From Singulisphaera sp. GP187 (GTDB lineage: Bacteria > Planctomycetota > Planctomycetia > Isosphaerales > Isosphaeraceae), in the NCBI RefSeq assembly GCF_900129635.1, contig NZ_FSRB01000001.1, positions 5,049,501 through 5,113,500 of the forward strand: a stretch of 64,000 nucleotides of DNA, given 5' to 3'. Below the pieces are notes generated by a model. It was not told the origin of the DNA. It saw only the letters and a list, made by a program, of their open reading frames with translations, and searched no databases. Shown here piece by piece: positions 52,320 to 61,533 of this stretch. Each line of letters opens with the position of its first letter. Position 1 is the stretch's first letter. A program made the translations under genes and the position numbers.

Positions 52320-52449
52320 GCTGGGGTCTGTGCCCCCCGTCTGCTGGCCTTTGCCCCGGGGTCGGAGACCCCAGCAACATGGACGTGAGCGACTCGAGGG
52401 CAAACCGCTGTCATCCCACGAAAGTCGGCTGGGTCGAGACCCAGCCGAC
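52320..52449. terminator. Two strong hairpins between MoaD-like gene and RND pump
   Basis: GCTGGGGTCT (52320-52329) pairs with AGACCCCAGC (52366-52375). GTCGGCTGGGTC (52424-52435) pairs with GACCCAGCCGAC (52438-52449) around 2 nt. They lie between convergent genes and probably end transcription from both sides; no T-run is seen. Confidence 0.5.
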
Positions 52450-52502
52450 GTGGCACGTCCGTAAATCGTCCTGAAATCGGCAAGCGATTTACGGCCCGTT
52501 CC

Positions 52503-55500
52503 TTAGTGAGCCGTGATGGCCTCGGTCAGCGGTTCATCCGCCTCGTCCTGGAGGAGTTGGCCCTTCTCGGCAATCACACCGAAGATGTAATAAAGGCCGG
52601 GAATGACCAAGACCCCGATCAAGGTGCCCACGAGCATCCCGCCGACTGAGGCGGTGCCAATGGTGCGGTTTCCGATCGCTCCGGGGCCGGTGGCAACGAC
52701 CAACGGAAGGAGACCGGCGATGAAGGCGAAGGAGGTCATCAGAATCGGCCGGAACCGCAGTTTTCCGCCTTCGATGGCCGCCTCCTTGAGGCTCAGGCCC
52801 TCCTGGCGCCGTTGCACCGCGAATTCGACGATGAGAATCGCGTTCTTGCCGAGCAGCCCGACCAGCATGACCAGACCGATCTGGGCGTAGACGTCGTTGG
52901 ACAACCCCATCACCTTCAGTAATAAGAAGGCACCGAAGAGCCCGACCGGAAGCGACAGGATCACGGCCAGCGGCAGCATGAAACTCTCGTATTGCCCCAC
53001 CAGCACCAGATAGACGAAGACAACGACGATCGCGAAGATATAAACCGCCAGGTTCCCCTTGTTCGCCTCGTCATAAGAGAGGCCTTCCCAGCCGATGTCA
53101 TAACCGTGAGGCAAGGTCTCGGCGGCGACCTCTTCGATCGCCTTGATGGCTTGACCGCTGCTATAGCCGGTAGCCGGTGCACCTTGAATGGCGGCAGAGG
53201 GATACAGGTTGTAGCGATTGATCTCGTTCAAGCCCTGCCGCTTCTTGAGCTTCATGAACGCGGAGTAGGGGACCATTTCCCCTTGCTCGTTCTTGACGAA
53301 CATATTCTCCAAATCCTCGGGGATCCGCCGGAACTCCGGCGCGGCCTGAACAAAGACCTTGAAGAACTGGCCGAAGCGGATGAAGCCTTGTTCCCAGGTA
53401 CTACCCACGACGACGGAGAGGTTGTCCATCGCGGTTCCGATCGACACCCCCTTCTGCATGGCCACGTCATTGTTGATGACCAGTTCATACTGCGGGTAGT
53501 TGCTGGCGAAGAAGGTGAACAGGCCCTTCACCTCCTTGCGTTTTGACAGGGCGGCCATAAACTTCTTGGTCACTTCACCGAGCCGCTGGTAGTCGTTCGT
53601 GTTCGTCTTGTCGAGAACACGTGTGGAGAACCCACCGGCCGCACCAAAACCAGGAACCGCGGGCGGCTCAAAGAACTCGAGTTTCGCGTTGTAGATCGCA
53701 CGGCCTTTTCTGTCGAGTTCCTCAATGATCTGGCGTGAGGTCAGCTTGCGCTCGGACCAAGGCTTCAAATTAATGAGACAGGTCCCTGCGTTCGAGCCTC
53801 GGCCCTCGGTCAGAACCTCGTAGCCGGCCAACGAGGAGACCGAGTTGACTCCATCGATCTTCTTGGCGATCGCCTGCAGTTCGTGGGCCTTGGCGTTGGT
53901 GTACTCGAGGGTCGAGCCCGGAGGCGTCTGGATGATCCCATAGATCATGCCCTGGTCCTCGAGCGGAATAAAGCCCGTCGAAAGCTGCGTGTTCACCAGG
54001 AAAATGGCGACGCCAAAGCCCGTGATGATGCCCATGGTCAGCACGCGGCGCGTGACGATCCGGCGCAGGACCGCGGCATAACCGCCCGTGACCTTCTCGA
54101 CGCCACGGTCAAAAAGATGGAGCAGGATGGCCAGCGGCCCACGCTTTTTCACGTGGCCCGTGTGGGGCTTGAGAAGCATCGCACAGAGAACGGGCGTGAG
54201 CGTCAGGGCCACGACACCGGAGAGCACGATGGCCGTGGCCATCGTGAGACCGAACTGGCGGTAGAAGACGCCGACCGGCCCGGTCATGAAGGTCACCGGA
54301 ATGAAGACGGCTGTCATCACCAGCGTGATGGCGATGATCGCGCCACTGATCTCGTGAACCACCTCCATGGTCGCCCGAAACGGGGAGAGGTGCTTCTCGT
54401 TCATCTTGGCATGCACCGCTTCGACCACCACGATCGCGTCATCCACCACAACCCCGATCGCCAACACCAGCGCGAAGAGCGTGATCAGGTTGATCGAGAG
54501 GCCGAACAAGAGCATGAAAAAGAATGTCCCGATCAAGGACACCGGAACGGCCAGGGTCGGGATCAGCGTGGACCGCCAATCCCCAAGGAACAGGAAGACC
54601 ACCAGGGCCACCAACACGAACGCCTCGAACAAGGTGTGGAGCACCTTCTCGATGGACGCCTCCAGGAAGCTGGAAACATCGTAGCTGACCTGAAAGTCCA
54701 TGCCAGGGGGGAACGCCTCCCCCTTCATCTCCGCGAGCTTCTCCTTGACCTCCTCAATGACGGTGGCGGCGTTGGAGCCGGGGGTTTGCTTGAGCACGAT
54801 GGCCGCCGAGGGATAGCCATCGATGTCCGAGTAGAGGTTGTAGTACGAAGCGCTCAGCTCGATTTTGGCGACGTCCTTGAGCCGAAGGATTTCCCCATCG
54901 GGATTTGCCCTTAATATGATATTTTCATACTGCTCCGGCTTATTGTACCGTCCCACCCAGGTCAGGACGTACTCGACGGTTTGCGACGTCTTGCCCGTCG
55001 CCTGGCCGAGTCGTCCGGGCGAACCGATCATGCTCTGTTGTCCCAGAGCCTTCATGACGTCCTCGGAGGACAGTCTGTAGGCACGCATGCGGTCGAGATT
55101 CAGCCAGACCCGCATGGAATACTGGCGGCTGCCGAGAATCGTGGCGGTGCCGACGCCCCGGACCCGCTTGATCTCGGGCAGGATGTTGACAAAGGCGTAG
55201 TTGTAGAGAAAATTCTGGTCGACGCCTTTCTGCGTACTGAAGACGTTCACATACATTAACATGCTCGTCATCATCTGCATGACGACGATTCCCTCCCGCT
55301 CCACCAGGGGAGGGAGTCGGTTTTTCACCATATTGATCCGGTTATTCACGTTCAAGACCGCCACGTTCGGGTCCGTGCCCGGCTCGAAGATGATCATGAT
55401 CGTGGCCTCACCGGCACTGGTGGCGGCAGAGGCCATATAGCGCATGTCTTGGACGCCGTTGATGGCCTGTTCCAAGATAATCAGGACCGAGTCGACCAAG

Positions 55501-55667
55501 ACATCGGCACTGGCGCCGGGATAAGCCACCGTGACCACCACGCTCGGCGGCGCGACGGAGGGGAACTGGGATATCGGCAACGTTTTAATTGCCAGCGCCC
55601 CAAGAAACAGGATGATCACGGAGATCACGATCGCTAATGCGGGTCTATAGAGGATTTTTGCGAACAT
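52503..55667 (-). CDS. RND efflux pump, HAE1/AcrB type, inner-membrane permease
   Basis: A 1054-residue permease of the hydrophobe/amphiphile efflux family. N-terminal helix (ALAIVISVIILFLGALAIKT) followed by the typical LPISQFPSVAPPSVVVTVAY; proton-relay acidic pair in helix 4 (LAIGVVVDDAIVVVEAV); repeat structure of two halves with large periplasmic loops; C-terminal helix near GIGVLVIPGLYYIFG-like sequence. It exports drugs, solvents or detergents using proton entry. The adaptor gene lies 328 bp upstream on the same strand, so coordinated expression is likely, although the gap is longer than in many RND operons. Substrate unknown. Confidence 0.95.
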   Translation of the reverse strand: MFAKILYRPALAIVISVIILFLGALAIKTLPISQFPSVAPPSVVVTVAYPGASADVLVDSVLIILEQAINGVQDMRYMASAATSAGEATIMIIFEPGTDPNVAVLNVNNRINMVKNRLPPLVEREGIVVMQMMTSMLMYVNVFSTQKGVDQNFLYNYAFVNILPEIKRVRGVGTATILGSRQYSMRVWLNLDRMRAYRLSSEDVMKALGQQSMIGSPGRLGQATGKTSQTVEYVLTWVGRYNKPEQYENIILRANPDGEILRLKDVAKIELSASYYNLYSDIDGYPSAAIVLKQTPGSNAATVIEEVKEKLAEMKGEAFPPGMDFQVSYDVSSFLEASIEKVLHTLFEAFVLVALVVFLFLGDWRSTLIPTLAVPVSLIGTFFFMLLFGLSINLITLFALVLAIGVVVDDAIVVVEAVHAKMNEKHLSPFRATMEVVHEISGAIIAITLVMTAVFIPVTFMTGPVGVFYRQFGLTMATAIVLSGVVALTLTPVLCAMLLKPHTGHVKKRGPLAILLHLFDRGVEKVTGGYAAVLRRIVTRRVLTMGIITGFGVAIFLVNTQLSTGFIPLEDQGMIYGIIQTPPGSTLEYTNAKAHELQAIAKKIDGVNSVSSLAGYEVLTEGRGSNAGTCLINLKPWSERKLTSRQIIEELDRKGRAIYNAKLEFFEPPAVPGFGAAGGFSTRVLDKTNTNDYQRLGEVTKKFMAALSKRKEVKGLFTFFASNYPQYELVINNDVAMQKGVSIGTAMDNLSVVVGSTWEQGFIRFGQFFKVFVQAAPEFRRIPEDLENMFVKNEQGEMVPYSAFMKLKKRQGLNEINRYNLYPSAAIQGAPATGYSSGQAIKAIEEVAAETLPHGYDIGWEGLSYDEANKGNLAVYIFAIVVVFVYLVLVGQYESFMLPLAVILSLPVGLFGAFLLLKVMGLSNDVYAQIGLVMLVGLLGKNAILIVEFAVQRRQEGLSLKEAAIEGGKLRFRPILMTSFAFIAGLLPLVVATGPGAIGNRTIGTASVGGMLVGTLIGVLVIPGLYYIFGVIAEKGQLLQDEADEPLTEAITAH

Positions 55668-55995
55668 CGTTCTGACTGCACTTTCCGAAAGATTGCGTGT
55701 ATGTGTGTGAACCGAATCTCGGTGCCGACTGCTGCAACCCCAGCGCCGAACGTCAGACCCTCACAAACCCGTCGATTGTCACCAGTTCCACCGGATCGTT
55801 CCGGATCGCTCGGCAGCTCGTCGGCGCCGACCGACCCGGCCCACTCCATCGCCGATTTGCCTGCACCCTTGGGGTCTGAGTCGACTGAGCGGAAATCCGA
55901 TTGGGCCGGGAATCGGCTGCATGCTTTCGAGATCCGGTCTCGGAAAGTACAGTTCTGAGAGAAACGGGTTGAGTTCTGTCCCGGGAAGCGGCTTG
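55668..55995. other. Gap between adaptor and pump genes
   Basis: 328 bp with no supported gene or strong repeat; may hold a promoter or leader for the pump gene. Confidence 0.35.
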
Positions 55996-57237
55996 CTATT
56001 CCGCCCTGTTTTTGAGGCTTGCAATCACCAGTTCCGGCTGACGAAACTCGAAGTCCACCTTCTCGCCCTCGCGAACCTGGAGGATCCCTTCGAGAACGAT
56101 CCTGTCGCCCACATCAAGTCCTTTTTTGATAACAAAGATGTCATCCTTTTCTTCCAGGACGACGATCTCGCGCTGATGGACCTTGTCATCCTTGTCGACG
56201 ACATAAACGTACCGCTTGTCGAGAGTCTCGAAGGTCGCCCGCTGCGGGATGACGAGGGCGTTATCCAACACTCGGTTGATCAACACCGTGCCGGTCTGAC
56301 CGTGACGGAGCAGGCGGTCCGGGTTCGGAAAATCGGCGCGGAAGGGGATGTTCCCGGTCTCGTTGTTGAATTTGGCCTCGATCGCACCGATCTTGCCGGT
56401 CTGCTTGAACTTGTTGCCGTCCGCCAGCACGAGTTCGATTTGCTGATCCCCATCATGCTTACCCATGACGGCCATGTATTCGAGGTATTGGGCCTCGGGC
56501 ACGTTGAAGTAAACCCACATCAGGCTGTTATCGGACAAGGTCGTGAGGCTGTCCCCCTCCTTGATCAGGCTGCCGATCTGCTCCTGCAGGCGGTCGACGA
56601 TGCCATCGAACGGTGCCCTGACGTCGGTAAAGTTCAACTCGGCCTTCGCCAGTTCCGCCTTGGCCTGGGCCTTTGACAGTTTCGCCTGGAGCAGTGCCAC
56701 CTCATTCTGGGAGACCACATTCTTCTCGAACAACTTCTTGGTGTTCTTGAACTCCAGTTGCGCGAGCTGGGCCTCGGCGTTCTCGGCATTCAGTCTTGCC
56801 TGGTAAAGAACTGGGACGATTTTGAACAACAAATCGCCCTTCTTTACGGCCTGGCCTTCCTTGACCGAGATCGCCTCGAGATACCCGTTCTCCAGCGCAC
56901 GGACATTGATGTGGCGCTGCGAGTGGATCTGGCAGACATATTCCTGGGTGAGGACGACCGCTTTTGCCTGAGGACGGGTGACGAGGACCTTATGGTGCTC
57001 CTCGTGGTGCTCCTCCTCGTGCTTGTGAAAATACGCCTCAAACTGGCCGACGATGCGCCCTTTCATCCGCTTGGCATGCACGCTCATAGTATCAAGATGC
57101 GTGTAAATCTTGGTGGTATTCAATCTTGGGATGTCCACACGCAACTTGTAAAGGCCGAGGACCACGCCGCTGATCAGGGCGACGACCAGCATCAAGGTGG
57201 TCAACGGCCGTCGCATAGCGAACTTAAACGGATTCAT
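55996..57237 (-). CDS. RND periplasmic adaptor (membrane fusion protein) with His-rich insert
   Basis: A 413-residue HlyD/AcrA-type adaptor: N-terminal membrane helix (LTTLMLVVALISGVVLGLYK), a lipoyl-like half INVRALENGYLEAISVKEGQ, a coiled-coil hairpin (residues about 150-210, ENAEAQLAQLEFKNTKKLFE; LLQAKLSKAQAKAELAKAEL) and FTDVRAPFDGIVDRLQEQIG, then the barrel and membrane-proximal parts. No lipobox; anchored by the helix. Unusual: residues 71-83 are HKHEEEHHEEHHK just after the membrane segment, which could bind metal. ATG 57237 has AGGAG 8 nt upstream. Works with the pump at 52503 and outer membrane factor at 58910. Confidence 0.92.
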   Translation of the reverse strand: MNPFKFAMRRPLTTLMLVVALISGVVLGLYKLRVDIPRLNTTKIYTHLDTMSVHAKRMKGRIVGQFEAYFHKHEEEHHEEHHKVLVTRPQAKAVVLTQEYVCQIHSQRHINVRALENGYLEAISVKEGQAVKKGDLLFKIVPVLYQARLNAENAEAQLAQLEFKNTKKLFEKNVVSQNEVALLQAKLSKAQAKAELAKAELNFTDVRAPFDGIVDRLQEQIGSLIKEGDSLTTLSDNSLMWVYFNVPEAQYLEYMAVMGKHDGDQQIELVLADGNKFKQTGKIGAIEAKFNNETGNIPFRADFPNPDRLLRHGQTGTVLINRVLDNALVIPQRATFETLDKRYVYVVDKDDKVHQREIVVLEEKDDIFVIKKGLDVGDRIVLEGILQVREGEKVDFEFRQPELVIASLKNRAE

Positions 57238-57618
57238 CGCAGGGCTCCTGTTCGACTCTTCTCGACTCAACTCTGTCCCGATTCCTTGGGCAAGGAACCA
57301 TGGTGTGGATTGGAGGAATTCGAGTACGGACGGCAATCCGACTCGGTTCAACGCCAGAGGGGGGTGAGATGGCGTCGGAAAGGCGCGCGGGATGATCTCC
57401 CGGCTAGGTCGTCATCAATCGATCGCGGACGTCGGGGTCCGGGGCACGCCAAACCAACGACCACGCGGGACGTCGAACCCAAGACCTGGGCATTGGCGAG
57501 GCACGGTTTGACCGAGTGAGCGATGTCGATTGCACGCCATCCCCCAGGGTGGGGCCTGGACGACGCGTGGAGGACCGGCGACACATCAGCCGGTGATCAA
57601 AGGTCCATCAGCGGACGA
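57238..57618. other. Gene-free region upstream of the adaptor
   Basis: Expected to contain the adaptor promoter. No conserved frame or strong palindrome. Confidence 0.3.
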
Positions 57619-58026
57619 TCAACAGCGGAGAGGGCAGAGGGAGAGGGTCAAGCGGGGCGCGATCAACTGGCGATCGGAGATCTTCCGGAAGGAGCAAGGG
57701 AGTAGGAAGGAAATTCGAGGCTCATCCCGAGCATCGGCCCAATCCTGCTCTTCATTCTCAGGAGCCTTGTCCAGAGCATCGGCCCGATCCTGCTCTTCAT
57801 TCTCGGAAGGAAGGGCATTCACCTGCAGGACGGTGGTGACCCTCGCTGCGCTGAGGCGGGCCTTAGGTTGGCCCGGGGACAGGGCGAAAGTGCGGTGGAG
57901 GCCATCGGGTCGGGACGAGACGGTGACGAACTCTGACATCCAGATCGGCGCGACCAGCAACGACGCCAGTAACGCCAGCGAGGAAGTGATCAAGTGTATG
58001 GAGACGAGGCGTTTACGGTCGGGCAT
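57619..58026 (-). CDS. Hypothetical protein with N-terminal membrane segment
   Basis: A 135-residue protein: MPDRKRLVSIHLITSSLALL opens a membrane segment (to about residue 28), followed by a polar part with an internal near-duplicate (ENEEQDRADALDKA and ENEEQDWADARDE). No family recognised. GAGGGG lies just before the ATG at 58026. It sits between the HTH gene and the adaptor gene, so it could be a small efflux accessory protein, but this is speculative. Confidence 0.4.
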   Translation of the reverse strand: MPDRKRLVSIHLITSSLALLASLLVAPIWMSEFVTVSSRPDGLHRTFALSPGQPKARLSAARVTTVLQVNALPSENEEQDRADALDKAPENEEQDWADARDEPRISFLLPCSFRKISDRQLIAPRLTLSLCPLRC

Positions 58027-58210
58027 GGCCCCTCGCTTCTCGAACGTCATGATTCGAGGCTCGCCGGCGTCCGACGAGATGGCTTTCTACCAGATCACTT
58101 CGCGATTTCTCCGGCTGGCCGGGTAAAACCCACGGCCTCAAACTCTATACTCGATGAACGTGCGAGGAGACTCCAAAATTCCGGACAACCAATACACGAC
58201 ATTCAGGTCG

Positions 58211-58216
58211 TATAAT
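58211..58216 (+). promoter_or_regulatory. Candidate -10 box for the HTH gene
   Basis: TATAAT at 58211-58216 lies 39 nt before the start codon at 58255. No good -35 hexamer is present. Confidence 0.35.
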
Positions 58217-58254
58217 TTATAGCCAGGCTATCGACGAAAGTCAAGGGACGGCGT

Positions 58255-58584
58255 ATGGTCGGTCGAACCATGGGAAGCGGCCTCGAGTGGACATTCCTGA
58301 GTAACCACGCCCACGTGCTGCTCTGCATCGCAAAAGAGCCGGAGGTGCGCCTCCGCGAGGTGGCCCATCGGGTGGGGATCACCGAGCGGGCCGTCCAGCG
58401 GATCGTGGCCGACCTCGAGGAGGGAGGTTACCTTTCGCGCTCGCGCGAGGGGCGGCGGAATCGCTACGCGGTGCACCTGGACCGCCCGCTGCGGCATTCG
58501 GTCGAGTCGCACCGCGAGGTGGGCGTGCTCCTCAGCCTTATCCTCCGGCCTGACCAACCCGATCCGGAGGCGCCGGAGCGCTGA
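58255..58584 (+). CDS. Small winged-helix transcriptional regulator
   Basis: A 109-residue protein. Core: LEWTFLSNHAHVLLCIAKEP, VRLREVAHRVGITERAVQRI (helix-turn-helix) and ADLEEGGYLSRSREGRRNRY (wing). It fits the MarR/ArsR-like winged-helix class. ATG 58255 with AGGGA 7 nt upstream is used; ATG 58270 is an alternative. Its location next to the RND locus and facing away from the 57619 gene makes it a candidate regulator of efflux (inference). Confidence 0.8.
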   Translation: MVGRTMGSGLEWTFLSNHAHVLLCIAKEPEVRLREVAHRVGITERAVQRIVADLEEGGYLSRSREGRRNRYAVHLDRPLRHSVESHREVGVLLSLILRPDQPDPEAPER

Positions 58585-58757
58585 CAGGTCGCGACGAACC
58601 TCTCAAGGCTCGTCGAGCGAGCCGAGCAGGCGTTCTCGAGGATCTCAACCTGCCCCGATCACCCGCCCGCGCCGGGTCGCCAGGGTCGGAGCCGCTTGAG
58701 ACCACGTTTTCCGAGACTGTCGCCACATGACCGGGGATTCCGCCCGGCCCCGGTTGG

Positions 58758-58860
58758 CCCGGACAACTTGGCTGTCCGGGCGGCCGCGACTTTCCCCTCG
58801 GGCCGGGCCAAACCCAAAGCCTCCTGTCGCGTCGGGACCCGGACAAGCAAGTTGTCCGGG
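58758..58860. repeat. Cluster of GTTGTCCGGG hairpins
   Basis: CCCGGACA (58758-58765) pairs with TGTCCGGG (58773-58780), and CCCGGACAA (58838-58846) pairs with TTGTCCGGG (58852-58860); another CGTTGTCCGGGCC follows at about 58877-58889. They lie between the HTH gene and the outer membrane factor (convergent), fitting terminators or a small operator array. Confidence 0.5.
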
Positions 58861-58909
58861 CCCCCGATGCATCAACTCGTTGTCCGGGCCACGGTGTCGA
58901 ATCGGCCGG

Positions 58910-60777
58910 TCACTTCCTCGTCGCCGGATTCGGCGAGGCCGCAGAGGGTTTAGTGCCCCCGGTGGCCTTGACGGCGGGGTCTTTGGTCTCCGGCTCGCCG
59001 AACGGGCTAGGCAGGCTTGCGGGTGGTGGCAGGGGTGGGGGGATGATCGCCGGTTCGTTGCCGGGCCCCGTCTCGGGGCGAGCCGAGGCAGGCGCGGGGC
59101 CCACATCGATCAGGGACTGGTCGAGCTGGTCGGCCGGAGGAATGACGATCTTGTCGCCGACGGTCAGGCGGTCGGGGTCGGGGATGGCCGTCTTGTTGGC
59201 CGCCCAGAGGGCCTTGGAATACCGTTCCGACTCGTAGTAGCGCTGCGAGATCGTCCGGAAGGTCTCGCCGCTGCTGACCGTGTGGATGTACGGGTTCTGA
59301 TTGGGAACGACGGCCCCATTGGGATTCGACAACAAACCGCCGCCGAGGGCTTGATAGGTGTTGACGATGGCAACGAGTTGCTCCACTTTGGTATCGATCA
59401 AGGTCCCTCTCGCGTCCCGGAGGTCACGTTGGGCGAGCAGCACATCGATGTATTCGACGCGGGCATTCTGAAACAGATTGCTGGCGACCTCGACTGAGGC
59501 CTCGAGCGCGGCCATCTGCTGCTTCTTGAGTTCGATGCTGGCGGTGTACTTCTCCACCATGGACAGGCGGTTGACAACCTCGGTGAAGGCGTTGAGGACG
59601 ACGCGCTGGTAGGTGTAGAGGGCCTGCAATTGCCTGGCGTTCGCGGTGAGGTACTCGGCCCTGATCGATCTCTTGTTGATCAAGGGCCCGACCAGGCCAC
59701 TCGCGAAAGTGCCAATCACCGCTTGCGGTTCGAAGAGATGATTGATGACGAGGGACGCGAGGCCGGTGCCGCCGCTGATCACGAGTTGAGGAAAGAAGTT
59801 AACCCGGGCGACCTTCACGTCGAGCCCGGTCGCCGCCAGATCGCGCTCGGCTTGGCGGATATCGGGTCGATTCTGGAGCAACTGCGAGGGCACTCCGACG
59901 CTCAGCCTGTTAATGTTCAGCTCGTAGAATCCCGCAGACACGCGTTCGACGGGCTGCGGGAACCGATTGAGGAGGAAGTTGATCCGGTTCTCGGTCACGA
60001 CGATGTCTTGATTCACGATCAGCTTTTCGCTCTGGTTCTTGCGAACCTCGGCCTGGAACCGCAGGACACCGAGCTCGGTGATGCGGGCGGCTTCCTTCAA
60101 GGCCTGAGCGATCTCGAGGCTTCGCTCCTGAAGCTCGATGGTGAGATTCAGATTCTCAAGCCGTTTGTCGAGCGCCATCAGCCTGAAATAATTCTCGGCA
60201 ACATCGGCGACCAGACGGGTGATGAAGTAGTTCCGCCGCTCGAGGGCGACGTTGAAGCGCTGCCCTGCCGCGTCCCTGGCATTCCGCAGTTGCCGATAGA
60301 TGTCCAACTGCCAGTTGAGGTTGATGCCCCCCCGAATTGTCCATGCGCCAGGGAAAAGAACTGCCCGGGGAGGAACGGGTCGTTGATGGCGGCGGCTCCA
60401 TCAAGCGTGAAGCGGCTGGCCCTGTTCACCCCCGCGCTGGCCCCGGCAGTGACGAAGGGAAGGTAGGCCCCTGACCGCGACAGAACCTGGTTGCTGGCGA
60501 TCTGGACGTCCTCATTCAGGAGCTTCAGCTCTCGATTGCTGGCCACTGCCTGGTTGATCAAGCTCGTCAGCGCAGGATCATGATAAAACTCTTCGATCGT
60601 GAGCTGAGCGGAGTTTTCCGAGCTGGTCCCTCCATTGAGGGTTTCCGGCAGACCTGGCGGGGGCTCCGCCTTACGGAGGGGGGGGATTCCGCAGGACGGC
60701 AGAACCAGCAACATGAAGCTGCAAGCGATCGCTCTCGCAATCACGTGCTTCATATGCTTTGCGTTCGAAATTCTCAT
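58910..60777 (-). pseudogene. Outer membrane efflux factor (TolC/NodT type) with C-terminal LysM-like domain, frameshifted
   Basis: Two frames joined at a run of seven G (60327-60333). Frame 1 begins with a lipoprotein signal (CSFMLLVLPSCGIPP, lipobox L-P-S-C) and runs to AHGQFGG; frame 2 continues GINLNWQLDIYRQLRNARDA, YFITRLVADVAENYFRLMAL, LLQNRPDIRQAERDLAATGL, all typical of RND outer membrane factors. One extra G would restore about 620 residues. Beyond the usual end, 59135-59300 encodes YIHTVSSGETFRTISQRYYE ... LTVGDKIVIPPAD, a LysM-like domain, then a Pro-rich tail. Start 60777 is uncertain (60753 possible). Sequencing error, true mutation or phase-variable tract are all possible. Confidence 0.8.
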
Positions 60778-60783
60778 TGAGAG

Positions 60784-60838
60784 ATGGTTCATCTGCCTCG
60801 TCCTTGAGGAGTTTGCGCTTGTCGGCAATCCCACCGAA
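60784..60838 (-). pseudogene. 3' fragment of a second RND pump gene
   Basis: Translates FGGIADKRKLLKDEADEPSL, matching the C-terminus of the intact pump (FGVIAEKGQLLQDEADEPL) at both DNA and protein level, about 45 of 51 bases. It is immediately upstream of the outer membrane factor start on the same strand. No other part of this second pump is visible upstream. Confidence 0.8.
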
Positions 60839-61160
60839 CAAGTTCTAGGCGATCAACTCCTGGCTCTTGCAGGGTTCTTCATGAGCGCCCTCAGCGAATG
60901 GTCGAAGAGGCAATGGCAGCGGTAGACAGTCTACTGATCGGCCAGTGCGTTTTGTGACTTTAGTAGCGATTCGCGCGATTAAAACGAATAACAGTAATTC
61001 CCGGCGCCAAAATCGGGAGTTCCCCGCTTTCCTATCCATCTGGCCACGGTCTTGTCGCCTCGGTCGCCCACGATCCCGCCCCGCTCCCACGCTTCGGGTG
61101 CGGATGCCTTCAGGATGCGGGCGATCTGCCGACGCCCGAGATCGAACAACGCCAATGTTA
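60839..61160. other. Gene-free stretch between the pump fragment and the palindromic element
   Basis: No supported gene. A minus-strand frame through it (down to 60979) has no start of its own outside the palindromic element and no conserved match I can name. Confidence 0.3.
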
Positions 61161-61417
61161 GGCTTTGTTTGAGAAATAGGGTCTGGTCCAACTCCGCCGA
61201 TGATCTTCGCTTAAACCGAGCCGCGCACGCAGCGCAGCGGAGTAAGCCGTCACAGGACTGACGTCCCAACATGCCGAGCGCAACCCGATCGCTTACTCCG
61301 CTGCACTGCGTGCGCGGCTCGGTGAGGTCGGTTCGTAAGACGCCGCGGCCCGACACTCGGGATCGCTCCTCCTTGGCTCGTTCATGACGAACCCGAACCC
61401 ATTTCTCAAACAGAGCC
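61161..61417. repeat. Nested inverted-repeat element (MITE-like)
   Basis: Outer ends GGCTTTGTTTGAGAAAT (61161-61177) and the complement at 61401-61417 (1 mismatch). Inner arms 61216-61247 and 61291-61322 are 32 bp and match at 31 of 32, around 43 bp. A minus-strand frame crosses it (60979-61419) but it has no recognisable domain and I do not call it a gene. Confidence 0.85.
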
Positions 61418-61533
61418 AAGCACCCTCTTAATCCGATGGGAGGTGCTGGTATCAGTATCTTCCAGGTGGCTTAATCATGGCCAACCCCTCGCGATTTTCG
61501 CGTGAAGGAACTTGGTTACTTGGTTCTGTCGGT

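Noticed and set aside
53883..54914. 343-codon frame opposite the RND pump
   Set aside because: Rich in His/Asp/Glu/Arg from antisense of membrane helices; no motif and the pump is certain.
58770..58890. Riboswitch in the GTTGTCCGGG hairpin cluster
   Set aside because: It lies between convergent genes, not upstream of one, and shows no known aptamer core.
60979..61419. 146-codon minus-strand frame as a gene or transposase fragment
   Set aside because: Its first half is the nested palindrome; the second half (FDLGRRQIARILKASAPEAW) has no match I can name, so no call is made.
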